32,430 nucleotides of DNA from Saprospiraceae bacterium (GCA_021739805.1 JAIPBB010000015.1:1-32430), one strand, 5' to 3'. Numbered from the stretch's first letter, positions 14,387-23,185 are shown. Notes: a model not told the origin generated them from the letters alone. Numbers and translations: made by a program.

Positions 14387-16129
14387 TTATTTAACAATTA
14401 GCTTTTGTGTTTTGATAGAATCTTCTGTTGAGAGTTTAATAATATAAGTTCCGCTTGAAAAATTAATTGTATTTACAAAGTAATTTGACTTTCCTTTAGG
14501 GATGTTTCCTGTGAAAATATTCTCTATTTTCCTTCCATAAATATCATAAATTGAAATATTAGCTTGAACAATATCCTGGCTTTCTACAGGAATACAAGTG
14601 ATTCCTTTTGACGGGTTCGGATATGCCGGATTGAATTTTAAATCTTTTTTTGTTAGGTTTTCAACTGCTCCCGGATAAACCATAAACGACCAATATCCTT
14701 CAGGTGCTGTAATTGGCCTGACTTGCTGTTTTCCTGAATTGGATTTAGCTTTAATAAAATAATCAAATTTTGTAGGTTGCCCTATTCCCATAGGAAATGC
14801 TTGCGACTGCCAAATATTATTTATAGTGTCAGCAAAAAACATATTTAAAGAGTCCCAGGCCATCAGAGTATCTGTCCTGAAATAAACCCGGGCTTCAGAT
14901 ATTCCGCTTCGATGTTGAATTCTTGCTTCCACATAACCTGGATTTTTAACCCCATACATTGCGTCTAATTCCTGATGTGAAATAAGCAGAGGGTCATAAC
15001 TGGCAATGCTGTTCGTAATACAATGAATAGCACCACTTGCCGGAATTGTTGAACTGCAATTTATTCCAATAACTTTATAAGCGGGCAATGATTCTTTTAA
15101 GATTCTTAATGCAGTTGTGTCGTATTGCTCATAATAGGTCGGAACAATGTATGTTTTGTTTACAAAAACACCATTTGTATAAGTTAAATAATCTCCTCCC
15201 TGGTTAGGGTATTTGTAGCTGTATGTATTATCCGGTGGCATTGGAATTCTAACAACTTTATATGGCGTTCCAAAAACTGAATTAAAATTCGACAAAACAT
15301 ATTGTAGGTTTGCTTCGATTTGTGGACCATCAGAAATTCCTTGTGGATATTGTCCTACCAGTAGAGTTTCCTCATCTAGCAATTTCATATGCATATCAAT
15401 ATGATGAATTCCATCGTAAGGGAGATTGGTCATATGAACGAAATTATTAATCCCCATAAATGCCTGGATAATACTATCAACTTTTGAAGTTGAAATTCCG
15501 GGATTTTCATCAAGTATTAAATTTGAAGAAAAGGCAGTTCCAAATCCATCAGAAAAGAAATTTCCACCGGTATTCACTAAGGAATAAGGTGCTGATGTAG
15601 TTTGGTAAATAGGTAATCCTAAATATTGAGCTAATTGTTGAGGAATGGTGTCGTCGTCATATCTTGGGCGATTATAAATCCAGTCGATAAGTATTAATGA
15701 ATCAACATCGTTAGTGTAAACTGATTGAGCACCATAATCACGAATCCAAACGCTGTTAAATGCTGTTTCAATGTAATCAACATTAACAGCTGTGACTCCA
15801 TTATTTGTTAAATAGCTTTTTACTGAGTTAGAGTCAGAACAAATAATTATCACCCTGCACTCCAATTGAGCATATTTAACAATTTGGGTTAAAACCGGTT
15901 TATAGCTTGTCCATGTAATTGTTAAAGCATCAATTTCTTCCCATTCACCGGGAGCTCTTAAAGGAGAATTTGGCGGGCTGGTAAATCCTTTTGATGAAAT
16001 TGATTGTAAATATGAAGGCATTAAAGCTTTTTCAGCTTCTGTCATATAGTTAGGTAAATCCTGAGATTGCAGAATTAAACTAAAATGACAAAACAATAAA
16101 ATACTGATTAATTTAATCGTTTTTAACAT
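14387..16129 (-). CDS. T9SS-secreted agmatine/peptidylarginine deiminase-family enzyme (PPAD-like)
   Basis: This is a porphyromonas-type deiminase-family protein, expected to hydrolyse a guanidino group (arginine to citrulline in peptides, or agmatine). The 580 residues carry a signal peptide, the PAD fold and catalytic residues in canonical order: D131 (WIRDYG), H243 and D245 (HHIDMH), and C370 (GAIHCIT). IYNRPRYDDD places R154 and R156 where P. gingivalis PPAD has the two arginines that grip a C-terminal carboxylate. An Ig-like domain (about 395-485) and a T9SS sorting domain (FNPAYPNPSKGI to SSGTYIIKL) follow, the same layout as PPAD. Plain cytosolic agmatine deiminases lack these extensions. 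It is flanked by two paralogous mini-lipoproteins. Peptide specificity is inferred and not proven. Confidence 0.83.
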   Translation of the reverse strand: MLKTIKLISILLFCHFSLILQSQDLPNYMTEAEKALMPSYLQSISSKGFTSPPNSPLRAPGEWEEIDALTITWTSYKPVLTQIVKYAQLECRVIIICSDSNSVKSYLTNNGVTAVNVDYIETAFNSVWIRDYGAQSVYTNDVDSLILIDWIYNRPRYDDDTIPQQLAQYLGLPIYQTTSAPYSLVNTGGNFFSDGFGTAFSSNLILDENPGISTSKVDSIIQAFMGINNFVHMTNLPYDGIHHIDMHMKLLDEETLLVGQYPQGISDGPQIEANLQYVLSNFNSVFGTPYKVVRIPMPPDNTYSYKYPNQGGDYLTYTNGVFVNKTYIVPTYYEQYDTTALRILKESLPAYKVIGINCSSTIPASGAIHCITNSIASYDPLLISHQELDAMYGVKNPGYVEARIQHRSGISEARVYFRTDTLMAWDSLNMFFADTINNIWQSQAFPMGIGQPTKFDYFIKAKSNSGKQQVRPITAPEGYWSFMVYPGAVENLTKKDLKFNPAYPNPSKGITCIPVESQDIVQANISIYDIYGRKIENIFTGNIPKGKSNYFVNTINFSSGTYIIKLSTEDSIKTQKLIVK

Positions 16130-16175
16130 AATAATTTGAGAATAATATAATAAAAGAGCTAAATTATAAAAACCT

Positions 16176-16188
16176 GAGAATATTTCTC
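16176..16188. promoter_or_regulatory. Palindrome GAGAATATTTCTC upstream of the deiminase gene
   Basis: A perfect 5-bp inverted repeat with a 3-base centre, located 47-59 bases before the deiminase ATG (16129), where an operator would lie near the promoter. It could be chance in AT-rich DNA; only one copy is seen. Confidence 0.25.
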
Positions 16189-16243
16189 ATTAAATTGTAT
16201 TAGCTCTTCAGAAATGATATCAACCTAAGTAAAAAATTGAAAT

Positions 16244-16480
16244 TTACAATTCACACACCCATTTTGTTTCAGTGCTGTCTGTAACAATTGGGGATTCATT
16301 TTCAATGTCTGTCAGGTTCTGTCCACAAAACTGGTTGGAATTTGTTTCGTTTAAAATATTACCTGCCTTGTCGTAAGTTACCTGCCTGCAATTCATACAT
16401 GTTTCCTCTTGCTCGCCTCCGCAGCTATAGCATAAAAATAATAATACAACAACTGAAATTAATAAATTTATCCTTTTCAT
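16244..16480 (-). CDS. Small cysteine-containing lipoprotein, paralogue 2 (78 aa)
   Basis: This 78-residue lipoprotein has a signal peptide and the lipobox region LCYSC. Mature motifs are CMNCRQVTYDKAGNI, NETNSNQFCG and ETKWVCEL, which align through their whole length with the 76-aa product of 13998-14228. It lies upstream of the deiminase gene on the same strand (114 bases apart) and divergent from the LIC11966-like gene. Role unknown. The lipid anchor places it in the inner or outer membrane facing the periplasm or exterior. Confidence 0.75.
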   Translation of the reverse strand: MKRINLLISVVVLLFLCYSCGGEQEETCMNCRQVTYDKAGNILNETNSNQFCGQNLTDIENESPIVTDSTETKWVCEL

Positions 16481-16553
16481 ACTTTTGTGAGTTAAAAATT
16501 GTTTAATTTATAGAGTATTTTAAAATTCAAAAAATTGTTTTGTAATTTTACTC

Positions 16554-16561
16554 CAAAGTTA
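16554..16561 (-). promoter_or_regulatory. -7 box TAACTTTG upstream of lipoprotein paralogue 2
   Basis: TAACTTTG on the minus strand fits TAnnTTTG and lies 74 bases before the ATG at 16480, leaving a leader of about 65 bases. It lies in the divergent region with the gene at 16593. Confidence 0.35.
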
Positions 16562-16592
16562 AACAAAATAATAAACAAAATAGTCTCAAACA

Positions 16593-17141
16593 ATGAAAAA
16601 ATTACATTTTATGGCAATAACACTATTAACATATTCGCTTTCTTCCTGTGGTCCTACATCAGAAGATGCCCTTGAGTACTATGAAGGGATTGTTTCATAT
16701 CAAAAAGAAATAATTGAAATGGAAGAAAAACTTCAAAACGAAATATTGAAATTTGTTGAAATTTCTAATGACACTTCAGAAGTGGATTCAGTTGACCAAA
16801 TTTATTATGATGAATTGGATAGTAGCTTCAATTCATTCATTAATCAAATTAATATTTCAATTTCAGATATAAACTTAATACCTGATTTTGTTAGTGATTC
16901 AACACTAAAATCAGCATCATTAGATTTTCTTAAAACTTACAAATCTGCAGCTGAGAATGAATATGCCAAGTGTATAAGTTTAATAAAGATTCCGGCTGAT
17001 GAGTTTCAAGATGAACATAATGAAAAATTCAATGATATTTTCAGCAAACAAATAAACAGTAAGCTAGATATTGCCATTGAGAAATTTGGAATAGCACAGC
17101 AAAATTTCGCTGATAAATATGGGTTTGAAATAGTTGATTAA
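16593..17141 (+). CDS. LIC11966-like lipoprotein, 182 aa
   Basis: This lipoprotein has the lipobox SLSSC after a short signal peptide. The mature part is acidic and mostly helical: SEDALEYYEGIVSYQKEIIE at the start, FLKTYKSAAENEYAKCISLI in the middle, then IPADEFQDEHNEKFNDIF, and IEKFGIAQQNFADKYGFEI at the end. This pattern resembles the LIC11966 family of surface lipoproteins in Bacteroidota and Leptospira (recalled, not searched). Function unknown. It is convergent with the giant surface protein gene; a hairpin at 17144-17189 lies between them. Confidence 0.65.
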   Translation: MKKLHFMAITLLTYSLSSCGPTSEDALEYYEGIVSYQKEIIEMEEKLQNEILKFVEISNDTSEVDSVDQIYYDELDSSFNSFINQINISISDINLIPDFVSDSTLKSASLDFLKTYKSAAENEYAKCISLIKIPADEFQDEHNEKFNDIFSKQINSKLDIAIEKFGIAQQNFADKYGFEIVD

Positions 17142-17143
17142 AT

Positions 17144-17189
17144 CCTTCGTATTGAAGTCAGGGCTTCACTTAAAGTGAAACCCTGAAGG
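17144..17189. terminator. Hairpin between convergent genes (possible bidirectional terminator)
   Basis: CAGGGCTTCAC (17159-17169) pairs with GTGAAACCCTG (17175-17185), 10 of 11 bases matched. Outer CCTT/AAGG pairs lie further out with an unpaired arm. It lies 3 bases after the stop at 17141 and 32 bases before the converging stop at 17221. It lacks a clear T-run, so efficiency is uncertain. Confidence 0.5.
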
Positions 17190-17220
17190 CATTAGTTAAT
17201 TATTTTATAATATCTGTACT

Positions 17221-20200
17221 TTACTGCAAAACAACTTTCCCAACCCTCACAAATTCATCATTCCACAAACGGATAAAATAAATTCCTTTTGGCTGCTTAC
17301 TTAAATCAACTTCAAATTTAAAAACGGTACACTGAGCGGAGTCGAAGTGTGTATCCTGAATCTTCTTTATAATCTGCCCATTTATATTTATAATTTCAAT
17401 TGATTTCAGATTTTCCCCTTCGATGGTAAATATTCCATTCGTTGGATTCGGATAAATCTTAATTTTAGCTTCTTGTGATAATTCTGCAAAACCACTACAT
17501 GGATCAAAAGTGATTGTAATATTGTCGTTATTAGTGCAATTGAAACTATCTGTAACTGTAACAGAATAAGTGCCACTTCCCATAAGCGAATCTACTGAAA
17601 TTGTTTGAGTTGTATCCCCTGTTGACCAATGATAAGAAGCAAAACCAATTCCTGCATCTAATGTAATGATTTGATTTTTGCAAATTATTGTGTCGTTTCC
17701 TAAATCTACATTTGGAAGCTCATGAATTTCAATGTTTAAATAATTTGATGTATCTCCATGTCCACAAAGATTTACTCCAAATGCCGATAGTTGAACATTT
17801 CCATGGAAAGTATTATTCCAATCAACTGATGCTGTATTAAAATTATTAATTATTTGCCCTGCATTTGCAGGTTTTAAAAACCATTGACAGCTTGCAGCAT
17901 AAGTGGCAACTGTTGAATAATAAGAATTAGAACTATTGAGACACAATTCTGTAGGACCTGCCGGAATTGAAGGTTGAAGTGGTAAAGGATTAACCACAAC
18001 TGTAACCGTGTCAGCATCAGAACATAATCCAGTTGTAACAGTTACAGTATATTCTTTTGTAACAGTTGGACTTACTGTGATTGATGGTGTTGTGGCGTTT
18101 GTATTCCACAAATATGTTGTGCCACCTGAAGCATATAATGTTACATTATGTCCTTCACAAATAACTGTATCAGGCCAGGCAGTAGCTGTTGGACCACCTG
18201 TAATACTTACAATAACATTATCGGTTGCTGTACATCCGCTTGTATTGTTAGTTATGGTTAAAGTGTAAATTGTTGTAATAGTTGGCGATGCTATTGGGTT
18301 TGAAATTGTTGAACTAGTCAAACTATTTGTCGGTGACCATTGATAAAAAAAGCCACTTGTTGAACCACTTCCTATCATAACTCCTGCCCCACCACATGCA
18401 ATTGTTTTGTCAAGTCCGGCATTGGCAATTGGATTTGGATTAACGGTAATATTTTGACTTATGCTATTTGTACAAGAATTTGCATCCGTAAATGTGTAAA
18501 TAATATTGTGAATCCCTGAACCTGCATTAGATGGGTTAAAAGAATTTTGCAAAATCCCTAAGCCTGAAAAGCTGCCACCCGAAGGATTTCCAATTAATAA
18601 AAATGCTGAATCGTTTAAACAGCAATTTGAAGGTAAACCTGAAAAAGAAACCACAGGAATAGAATTAACAACCACTAATTGAGTATCAGAGCTACTACAT
18701 CCGTTTATATCCGGTGGACAATAATAAATAATATTGTGAGTTCCGATTCCTGCAGAACCAGGATTAAAAGCACTTCCAGCAATTCTGTTACCTGTAAAAG
18801 TTCCTCCAGACGGGCTTCCTGTAATTACTACCGTAGCCGCATTTATACAATATGATGTGGCTAGTCCAACAATATTTACTATTGGCAAAGGATTTATTGT
18901 TAATAGCAAGCTATCTAAAGCATTACCATAAGGTAAAATACCAAAAGCAGTTAATTTTAGATAAACCGAACCGTTTGTTATATCGGCTGAACTTGGAGAA
19001 TATATTGGGCTAAATGAAGTATCGTTTGAAAATGTTCCTGTTCCTGATGTTGTCCATAATAAATTTGTAAAATAAGTTGCAGTATCACCTATAACACTAA
19101 ATGTAGTTCCGGCACAAATATCTGAATCTGTTCCGGCATCTGCTGTAGGTGGATGACTAACAGTTATTGTAATAGAATCTGTTCCACCAATCCCATCTTG
19201 ATTTGTTACGATAACATGATAGATTCCTGCCTGATTAACAGTTATTGTTTGATTAGTGCTGATTATTTGGTGCGAAGGAACTTTCTTCCACATATAGCTC
19301 AATCCTGTACCGGCACCGGCATCAAGAGTTATAGAACATCCTAAGCAAATGTTTGTATCAGGACCAAGATTAACATAAGGTGCTTCACCAATCTTAATAT
19401 CATCTAGTGCAATATCTCCGTATTGATTAATCCCTCTCACTGCTCGGAATCTAAGTTTTATTGTTCCAGTAAAAGATGATAAATACATGCTTGCCTGTAA
19501 CCAATTAGCTGAGATACTGCTTTGCTGTTGACCGGATAATGAATACACATTATTAATCCAGCTACTTCCATTGTAAATATCAACATTTAAAGAGCCAATT
19601 CCTGAACCATACATATGATACCAAAATGTAAGACCCGGATTAATTAGCGAATCTAAATCTATACATGGGCTGTAGAAATATGCAATATTAGCTGTGTTAC
19701 CATTAACTGCATCAGTATAAACATATTTACCTAATTGACTATAAGTAGTATGGTCAACTAATGGTCCTGTATTTGAAGTTGCTGTTGCTGCTGAATGGAC
19801 TTGCCATTTGTAAGAAGTACTATTGCCTGATGTCCATCCATGATTAAAGGTTCCCGGATTTCCAATTGCAAATGTTTCAATCGTTTCACTATATGGATAA
19901 TTAACTACTAAATAATTTGTTAGTATTTGTGTTGGCATAGCATTATTAATTGAATTTCCATCCCCACTTAATGATGATGAAGCATTAAATATATAGGAAC
20001 CAATACCGGACATATCATAATTTATCGAAATAACAACATCCATTGTTGAATCAGGTTTTAAGCTATCGGATGAAATTATTACAGGGTTGAATGTCAGAGG
20101 ATATGCTCCACTCACATTCACATTTATTATTGCAGTATCGATTGAAAAATTGATAGTTGAAAGACCATAGTTTTTTATTCTAACTTTTATTGTTTCATTT

Positions 20201-21624
20201 GCTGAGAAACATTCACCACTTAATGAATGAATAATAGCTGTTGCCCCGATATCCTTAGTATGAATTGAAAATTCATCAGCACCCATATCAGGGCTTAAAG
20301 TATCTCTTGGTTCACCATCAATATCATCAAAAACATTGGATAAAGGAATGCCTAAATTATTTAATAAAGGGTTAGAAACATGAAGGTCAGTGCTGGTATA
20401 AAACATTGGGTCAATAGAAACAGAATGTGCATCCATATTTGAAATATATTTCCAACCTGCAAGATTTGTTACTGAGCCCATTGTAGCCATATAACCTAAA
20501 TAGTTGCCATTGGTTGTAAAATTATTATAGTCACTATAAATAGAATAGGGAAAATAATTATTACTATTATCAATGCTTATTGCATAACCTCCTGCATTAT
20601 TAACAATAATATTGTTTAAAATAAATACGCTGTCTGAGTAACAAAAATATTCCAATCCAATACTACTTGAATTTGTTCCATAAATAAATACTGTATTATT
20701 ATATAATTCAAGATCACGTGTTGGGAGACCAAATCCCAATGCTTTGCAAATACTTGTAGTAGCATTAATTGAAATGAAATTATTTCTAATAATTCCACTA
20801 GAATTAGAATTGCCTTGGTAACCATTTATTCCGTATGAAGCCCCATAAGGCATTTTGATAGTGTTTTTTTCGATTATATAATCACATAAATAAAAAAAGT
20901 TGATAGCACTATTTATTGCTGAATTATTATTTGTAAATTTATTTTCACTAATTGCTAATTGATAATGATATCTTATATATATGCAACAATGGCTTTGATT
21001 TATGAATTCATTATTTACTATTTCTATTCCATGAGAGCCATTGCCAGAATTATCATCAAAATAAGCATATGAGCCATTTATAAAACAATTTGAAATATAT
21101 TTATTGGAATCGATTGGGGATGATCTATAATTATAAACTAAAGCTAATTCATCAGAAGTTGAAACAGTTGCCGCACCTATAACAATATTATTTACAAACT
21201 TGTTATTTGAAGAACCGCCATTAATTTTTAATACCACCCCATAAGCACCTGTTCCTGTAGATTGAATTGTAATACCCTTTATAATAATGTATTTTGATTG
21301 AACAAGCTTTACTGTAAAGTTATTTGCTGATGAAGTCGGTGCATAAGTTAAAATAACACTAGAACTATCCCCATTTGCAGATTGAAATGTAATTGTTTTA
21401 ATGGAGTCTGCTCCGGTAATTGCCGGAATAGTTATTTGCTCATTATAAGTTCCCTGAGCAATATTAAAAACCACTGGACCGCTAATTCCACTTGAAGTTA
21501 GAGCTGCTACTGCTGCGGTAAAAGATGAGTAATTTCCTGATGTGCCAATTGTGTATGTGCCGCTGAGTTGGGCAAATAAAAAGAGTGGAAACATTAAAAC
21601 TGAAAGGAGTATGGTTTTTTTCAT
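17221..21624 (-). CDS. Giant T9SS surface protein: beta-helix, MAM-like, Ig/PKD-like repeats
   Basis: A 1467-residue secreted protein, probably an adhesin or carbohydrate-contacting surface protein. After the signal peptide (MKKTILLSVLMFPLFLFAQ) comes a parallel beta-helix of about 430 residues with many Asn-rich rungs (NNKFVNNIVIG, GIIRNNFISI). It is followed by a CARDB-like segment (TIKVRIKNYGLSTINF) and a MAM/jelly-roll-like domain (YSPCIDLDSL, WYHMYGSGIGSLNVDIYN, IALDDIKIGE). Several Ig/PKD-like modules follow (LGPDTNICLG, NAGLDKTIACGG, LGNDTIICKN). The end is a T9SS sorting domain (KIKIYPNPTNGIF to QPKGIYFIRLWN). ATG 21624 is preferred over an earlier in-frame start at 21678 because it begins the signal peptide and follows a promoter at 21648. 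A palindromic repeat is embedded in frame near residue 1427. Confidence 0.85.
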   Translation of the reverse strand: MKKTILLSVLMFPLFLFAQLSGTYTIGTSGNYSSFTAAVAALTSSGISGPVVFNIAQGTYNEQITIPAITGADSIKTITFQSANGDSSSVILTYAPTSSANNFTVKLVQSKYIIIKGITIQSTGTGAYGVVLKINGGSSNNKFVNNIVIGAATVSTSDELALVYNYRSSPIDSNKYISNCFINGSYAYFDDNSGNGSHGIEIVNNEFINQSHCCIYIRYHYQLAISENKFTNNNSAINSAINFFYLCDYIIEKNTIKMPYGASYGINGYQGNSNSSGIIRNNFISINATTSICKALGFGLPTRDLELYNNTVFIYGTNSSSIGLEYFCYSDSVFILNNIIVNNAGGYAISIDNSNNYFPYSIYSDYNNFTTNGNYLGYMATMGSVTNLAGWKYISNMDAHSVSIDPMFYTSTDLHVSNPLLNNLGIPLSNVFDDIDGEPRDTLSPDMGADEFSIHTKDIGATAIIHSLSGECFSANETIKVRIKNYGLSTINFSIDTAIINVNVSGAYPLTFNPVIISSDSLKPDSTMDVVISINYDMSGIGSYIFNASSSLSGDGNSINNAMPTQILTNYLVVNYPYSETIETFAIGNPGTFNHGWTSGNSTSYKWQVHSAATATSNTGPLVDHTTYSQLGKYVYTDAVNGNTANIAYFYSPCIDLDSLINPGLTFWYHMYGSGIGSLNVDIYNGSSWINNVYSLSGQQQSSISANWLQASMYLSSFTGTIKLRFRAVRGINQYGDIALDDIKIGEAPYVNLGPDTNICLGCSITLDAGAGTGLSYMWKKVPSHQIISTNQTITVNQAGIYHVIVTNQDGIGGTDSITITVSHPPTADAGTDSDICAGTTFSVIGDTATYFTNLLWTTSGTGTFSNDTSFSPIYSPSSADITNGSVYLKLTAFGILPYGNALDSLLLTINPLPIVNIVGLATSYCINAATVVITGSPSGGTFTGNRIAGSAFNPGSAGIGTHNIIYYCPPDINGCSSSDTQLVVVNSIPVVSFSGLPSNCCLNDSAFLLIGNPSGGSFSGLGILQNSFNPSNAGSGIHNIIYTFTDANSCTNSISQNITVNPNPIANAGLDKTIACGGAGVMIGSGSTSGFFYQWSPTNSLTSSTISNPIASPTITTIYTLTITNNTSGCTATDNVIVSITGGPTATAWPDTVICEGHNVTLYASGGTTYLWNTNATTPSITVSPTVTKEYTVTVTTGLCSDADTVTVVVNPLPLQPSIPAGPTELCLNSSNSYYSTVATYAASCQWFLKPANAGQIINNFNTASVDWNNTFHGNVQLSAFGVNLCGHGDTSNYLNIEIHELPNVDLGNDTIICKNQIITLDAGIGFASYHWSTGDTTQTISVDSLMGSGTYSVTVTDSFNCTNNDNITITFDPCSGFAELSQEAKIKIYPNPTNGIFTIEGENLKSIEIININGQIIKKIQDTHFDSAQCTVFKFEVDLSKQPKGIYFIRLWNDEFVRVGKVVLQ
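17329..17350. repeat. Palindromic REP-like element inside the coding sequence
   Basis: On the minus strand ACACT...AGTGT enclose TCGACTCCGCTC, matching the widespread palindromic word CACTTCGACTCCGCTCAGTG. It encodes the peptide THFDSAQCTV within the T9SS sorting domain, out of character with its surroundings. A related copy lies at 32243-32300. Confidence 0.65.
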
Positions 21625-21647
21625 TTTGTATGGATTTTTACAATAAA

Positions 21648-21678
21648 CAAATTTAATGATAATAAATATGGAATCCAA
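21648..21678 (-). promoter_or_regulatory. Bacteroidota-type promoter of the giant surface protein gene
   Basis: On the minus strand TTG (21678-21676) precedes TAAATTTG (21655-21648) by 20 bases. The box ends 23 bases before ATG 21624, and the earlier in-frame start at 21678 would lie upstream of it. This decides the start. Confidence 0.55.
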
Positions 21679-21746
21679 GTTTTTGGTTTCTTTATTTTTA
21701 TAGAAAGTTTGCTTGCTAAAAGTTGGTTAAATAACTGATAAGCTGT

Positions 21747-21769
21747 TAGATAGATAGATAGATAGATAG
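21747..21769. repeat. TAGA tetranucleotide microsatellite
   Basis: Five perfect TAGA units plus TAG. It lies about 70 bases upstream of the -33 element of the giant surface protein gene. Tetranucleotide tracts can change length by slippage. Confidence 0.8.
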
Positions 21770-22017
21770 GGTGCTTTAAATCACCAAAAAAAACATCGAA
21801 TTTTTCGCATTTCGAAGAAACAAATACTCAAAAATTTATATCTTGTTCTTTCGTGTTCAGATAGAAAATATTTCAGAATTACATCATTACCCCATTATCC
21901 CATTCCATAATACAACAAAATCAAAATTTTCTAAGACAGAACCAAATTTTTGAAAAAATTTTCTTAATATTGTATTTAATCAAACATTGTAAATCACAAA
22001 TAAAATACGGAGGAATT

Positions 22018-22995
22018 ATGACATTAATATTAAACAGAAATGACGTTATATCGGTCTTAAATATGAAAGATTGTATGGATGCAGTCGAAAATGCTTTTAA
22101 GGAATTAGCAAATGGAACGGCAGTTTTGCCATTGCGAACCCCAATCACCCCACCCGATGGGCTTGCGCTTTATATGCCTGCATATTTAAAAGAAGCCGAA
22201 GCTTTAGCTTGTAAAGTTGTCACTGTTTATAAAAACAATCCGAAAGATTATAATATGCCGGTGGTGATTGGGAAAGTGCTGGTACAAGACCCAAAAACCG
22301 GTGATGTTATTTGCATTATGGATGGCGGATATCTTACTGCTGTGAGAACAGGTGCAGCAAGTGGAGTTGCCACAAAATACCTTGCAAGAAAGGACGACAA
22401 CCAGGTTGCAGGAATTTTTGGAACAGGTGTTCAGGCAAGTATGCAATTGTGGGCAGTTGCCGAAGCAAGAAAAATTTCAAAAGCCATTGTTTATGATATT
22501 TCTGATGAAGCTGCTGATAAATTTATTGCTGAAATGAGCAAAAAGCTTAATATAGAAATAGTGAAAGCTAAATCCCCTGATGATGTATTGGAAGCTGATA
22601 TTATTTGTGCTGCTACTTCTTCAGCCACTCCAATTTTTGATGGTTCTAAAGTGAAAGCAGGAACTCATATTAATGGTATTGGAAGTCACACTCCAAATGC
22701 ACGTGAATTAGACACTGAAATTATTAAACGTTCAAAATTTATCGGTGATTCAAGAGAAGCATGTTTTAGCGAAGCCGGTGATATTATGATTCCATTGCAG
22801 GAAGGAGCAATTACCAAAAATCATTTTTATGCTGATTTAGGTGAAGTTGTTACAGGAAAGTCAAATGGTAGAGTTGACGATAATGAAATCACTTTATTTA
22901 AATCAAATGGCTTGGCAATTCAGGATGTGGCAACAGCGAAATTAATTTATGATAAAGCTATTGAAGCCGGGATTGGGGTGAAGGTGGACATATAA
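22018..22995 (+). CDS. Ornithine cyclodeaminase / alanine dehydrogenase (mu-crystallin) family enzyme
   Basis: An NAD(P)-dependent enzyme of the ornithine cyclodeaminase/mu-crystallin family. Members deaminate ornithine to proline, act as alanine dehydrogenase, or reduce cyclic imines. The 325 residues match the family. Visible motifs are LYMPAYLKE, ACKVVTV with K66, IMDGGYLTAVRTGAASGVAT (100-119), the Rossmann motif GIFGTGVQA (132-140), and the substrate-region motif HINGIGSHTPNARELD ending in D232. The ATG at 22018 follows GGAGG by 6 bases, a Shine-Dalgarno sequence that is unusual next to the other genes here. An upstream in-frame start at 21970 would give a poor N-terminus. The substrate cannot be assigned from sequence. 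Confidence 0.85.
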   Translation: MTLILNRNDVISVLNMKDCMDAVENAFKELANGTAVLPLRTPITPPDGLALYMPAYLKEAEALACKVVTVYKNNPKDYNMPVVIGKVLVQDPKTGDVICIMDGGYLTAVRTGAASGVATKYLARKDDNQVAGIFGTGVQASMQLWAVAEARKISKAIVYDISDEAADKFIAEMSKKLNIEIVKAKSPDDVLEADIICAATSSATPIFDGSKVKAGTHINGIGSHTPNARELDTEIIKRSKFIGDSREACFSEAGDIMIPLQEGAITKNHFYADLGEVVTGKSNGRVDDNEITLFKSNGLAIQDVATAKLIYDKAIEAGIGVKVDI

Positions 22996-23150
22996 AATTC
23001 CAAAAAACAAGCTCCAAATTACAAATAGATTCCAATAAAAAAATTACAAAATCCAAACCCGTTTTGAACATTTATTATTGGAATTTGGAATTTATTTGAT
23101 ATTTGTTTTTTGTAATTTGTAATTTATCCATACGGACAAGTTTTGTTTTT
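22996..23150. repeat. AT-rich inverted-repeat spacer
   Basis: ATTCCAATAA (23029-23038) and TTATTGGAAT (23075-23084) form a perfect 10-bp inverted repeat. Around it words such as CCAAATTACAAA on the left are mirrored by GGAATTTGGAATTT and TTTGTAATTTGTAATTT on the right, so the spacer can form a long imperfect cruciform. TTTTGTTTTTTGTTTTTT follows. Confidence 0.65.
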
Positions 23151-23185
23151 TGTTTTTTATAATTTGGTGCTTAAAAATCAATATT

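Larger units (their letters stand above)
21625..22017. other. 393-base divergent spacer
   Basis: No open frame is supported here. It holds the promoter of the giant surface gene (21648-21678), a TAGA microsatellite (21747-21769), a low-complexity run ACCCCATTATCCCATTCC (21889-21906), and the leader of the ornithine cyclodeaminase-like gene with a strong ribosome binding site just before 22018. Confidence 0.6.

Noticed and set aside
18008..18268. Plus-strand open frame of 86 residues inside the giant surface gene
   Set aside because: It is a shadow of the strongly supported minus-strand coding sequence.
14387..22995. Arginine catabolic pathway linking the deiminase with the ornithine cyclodeaminase-like gene
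   Set aside because: The deiminase is secreted and the cyclodeaminase is cytosolic; the genes are about 6 kb apart in different transcription units, and no carbamoyltransferase or carbamate kinase is present.
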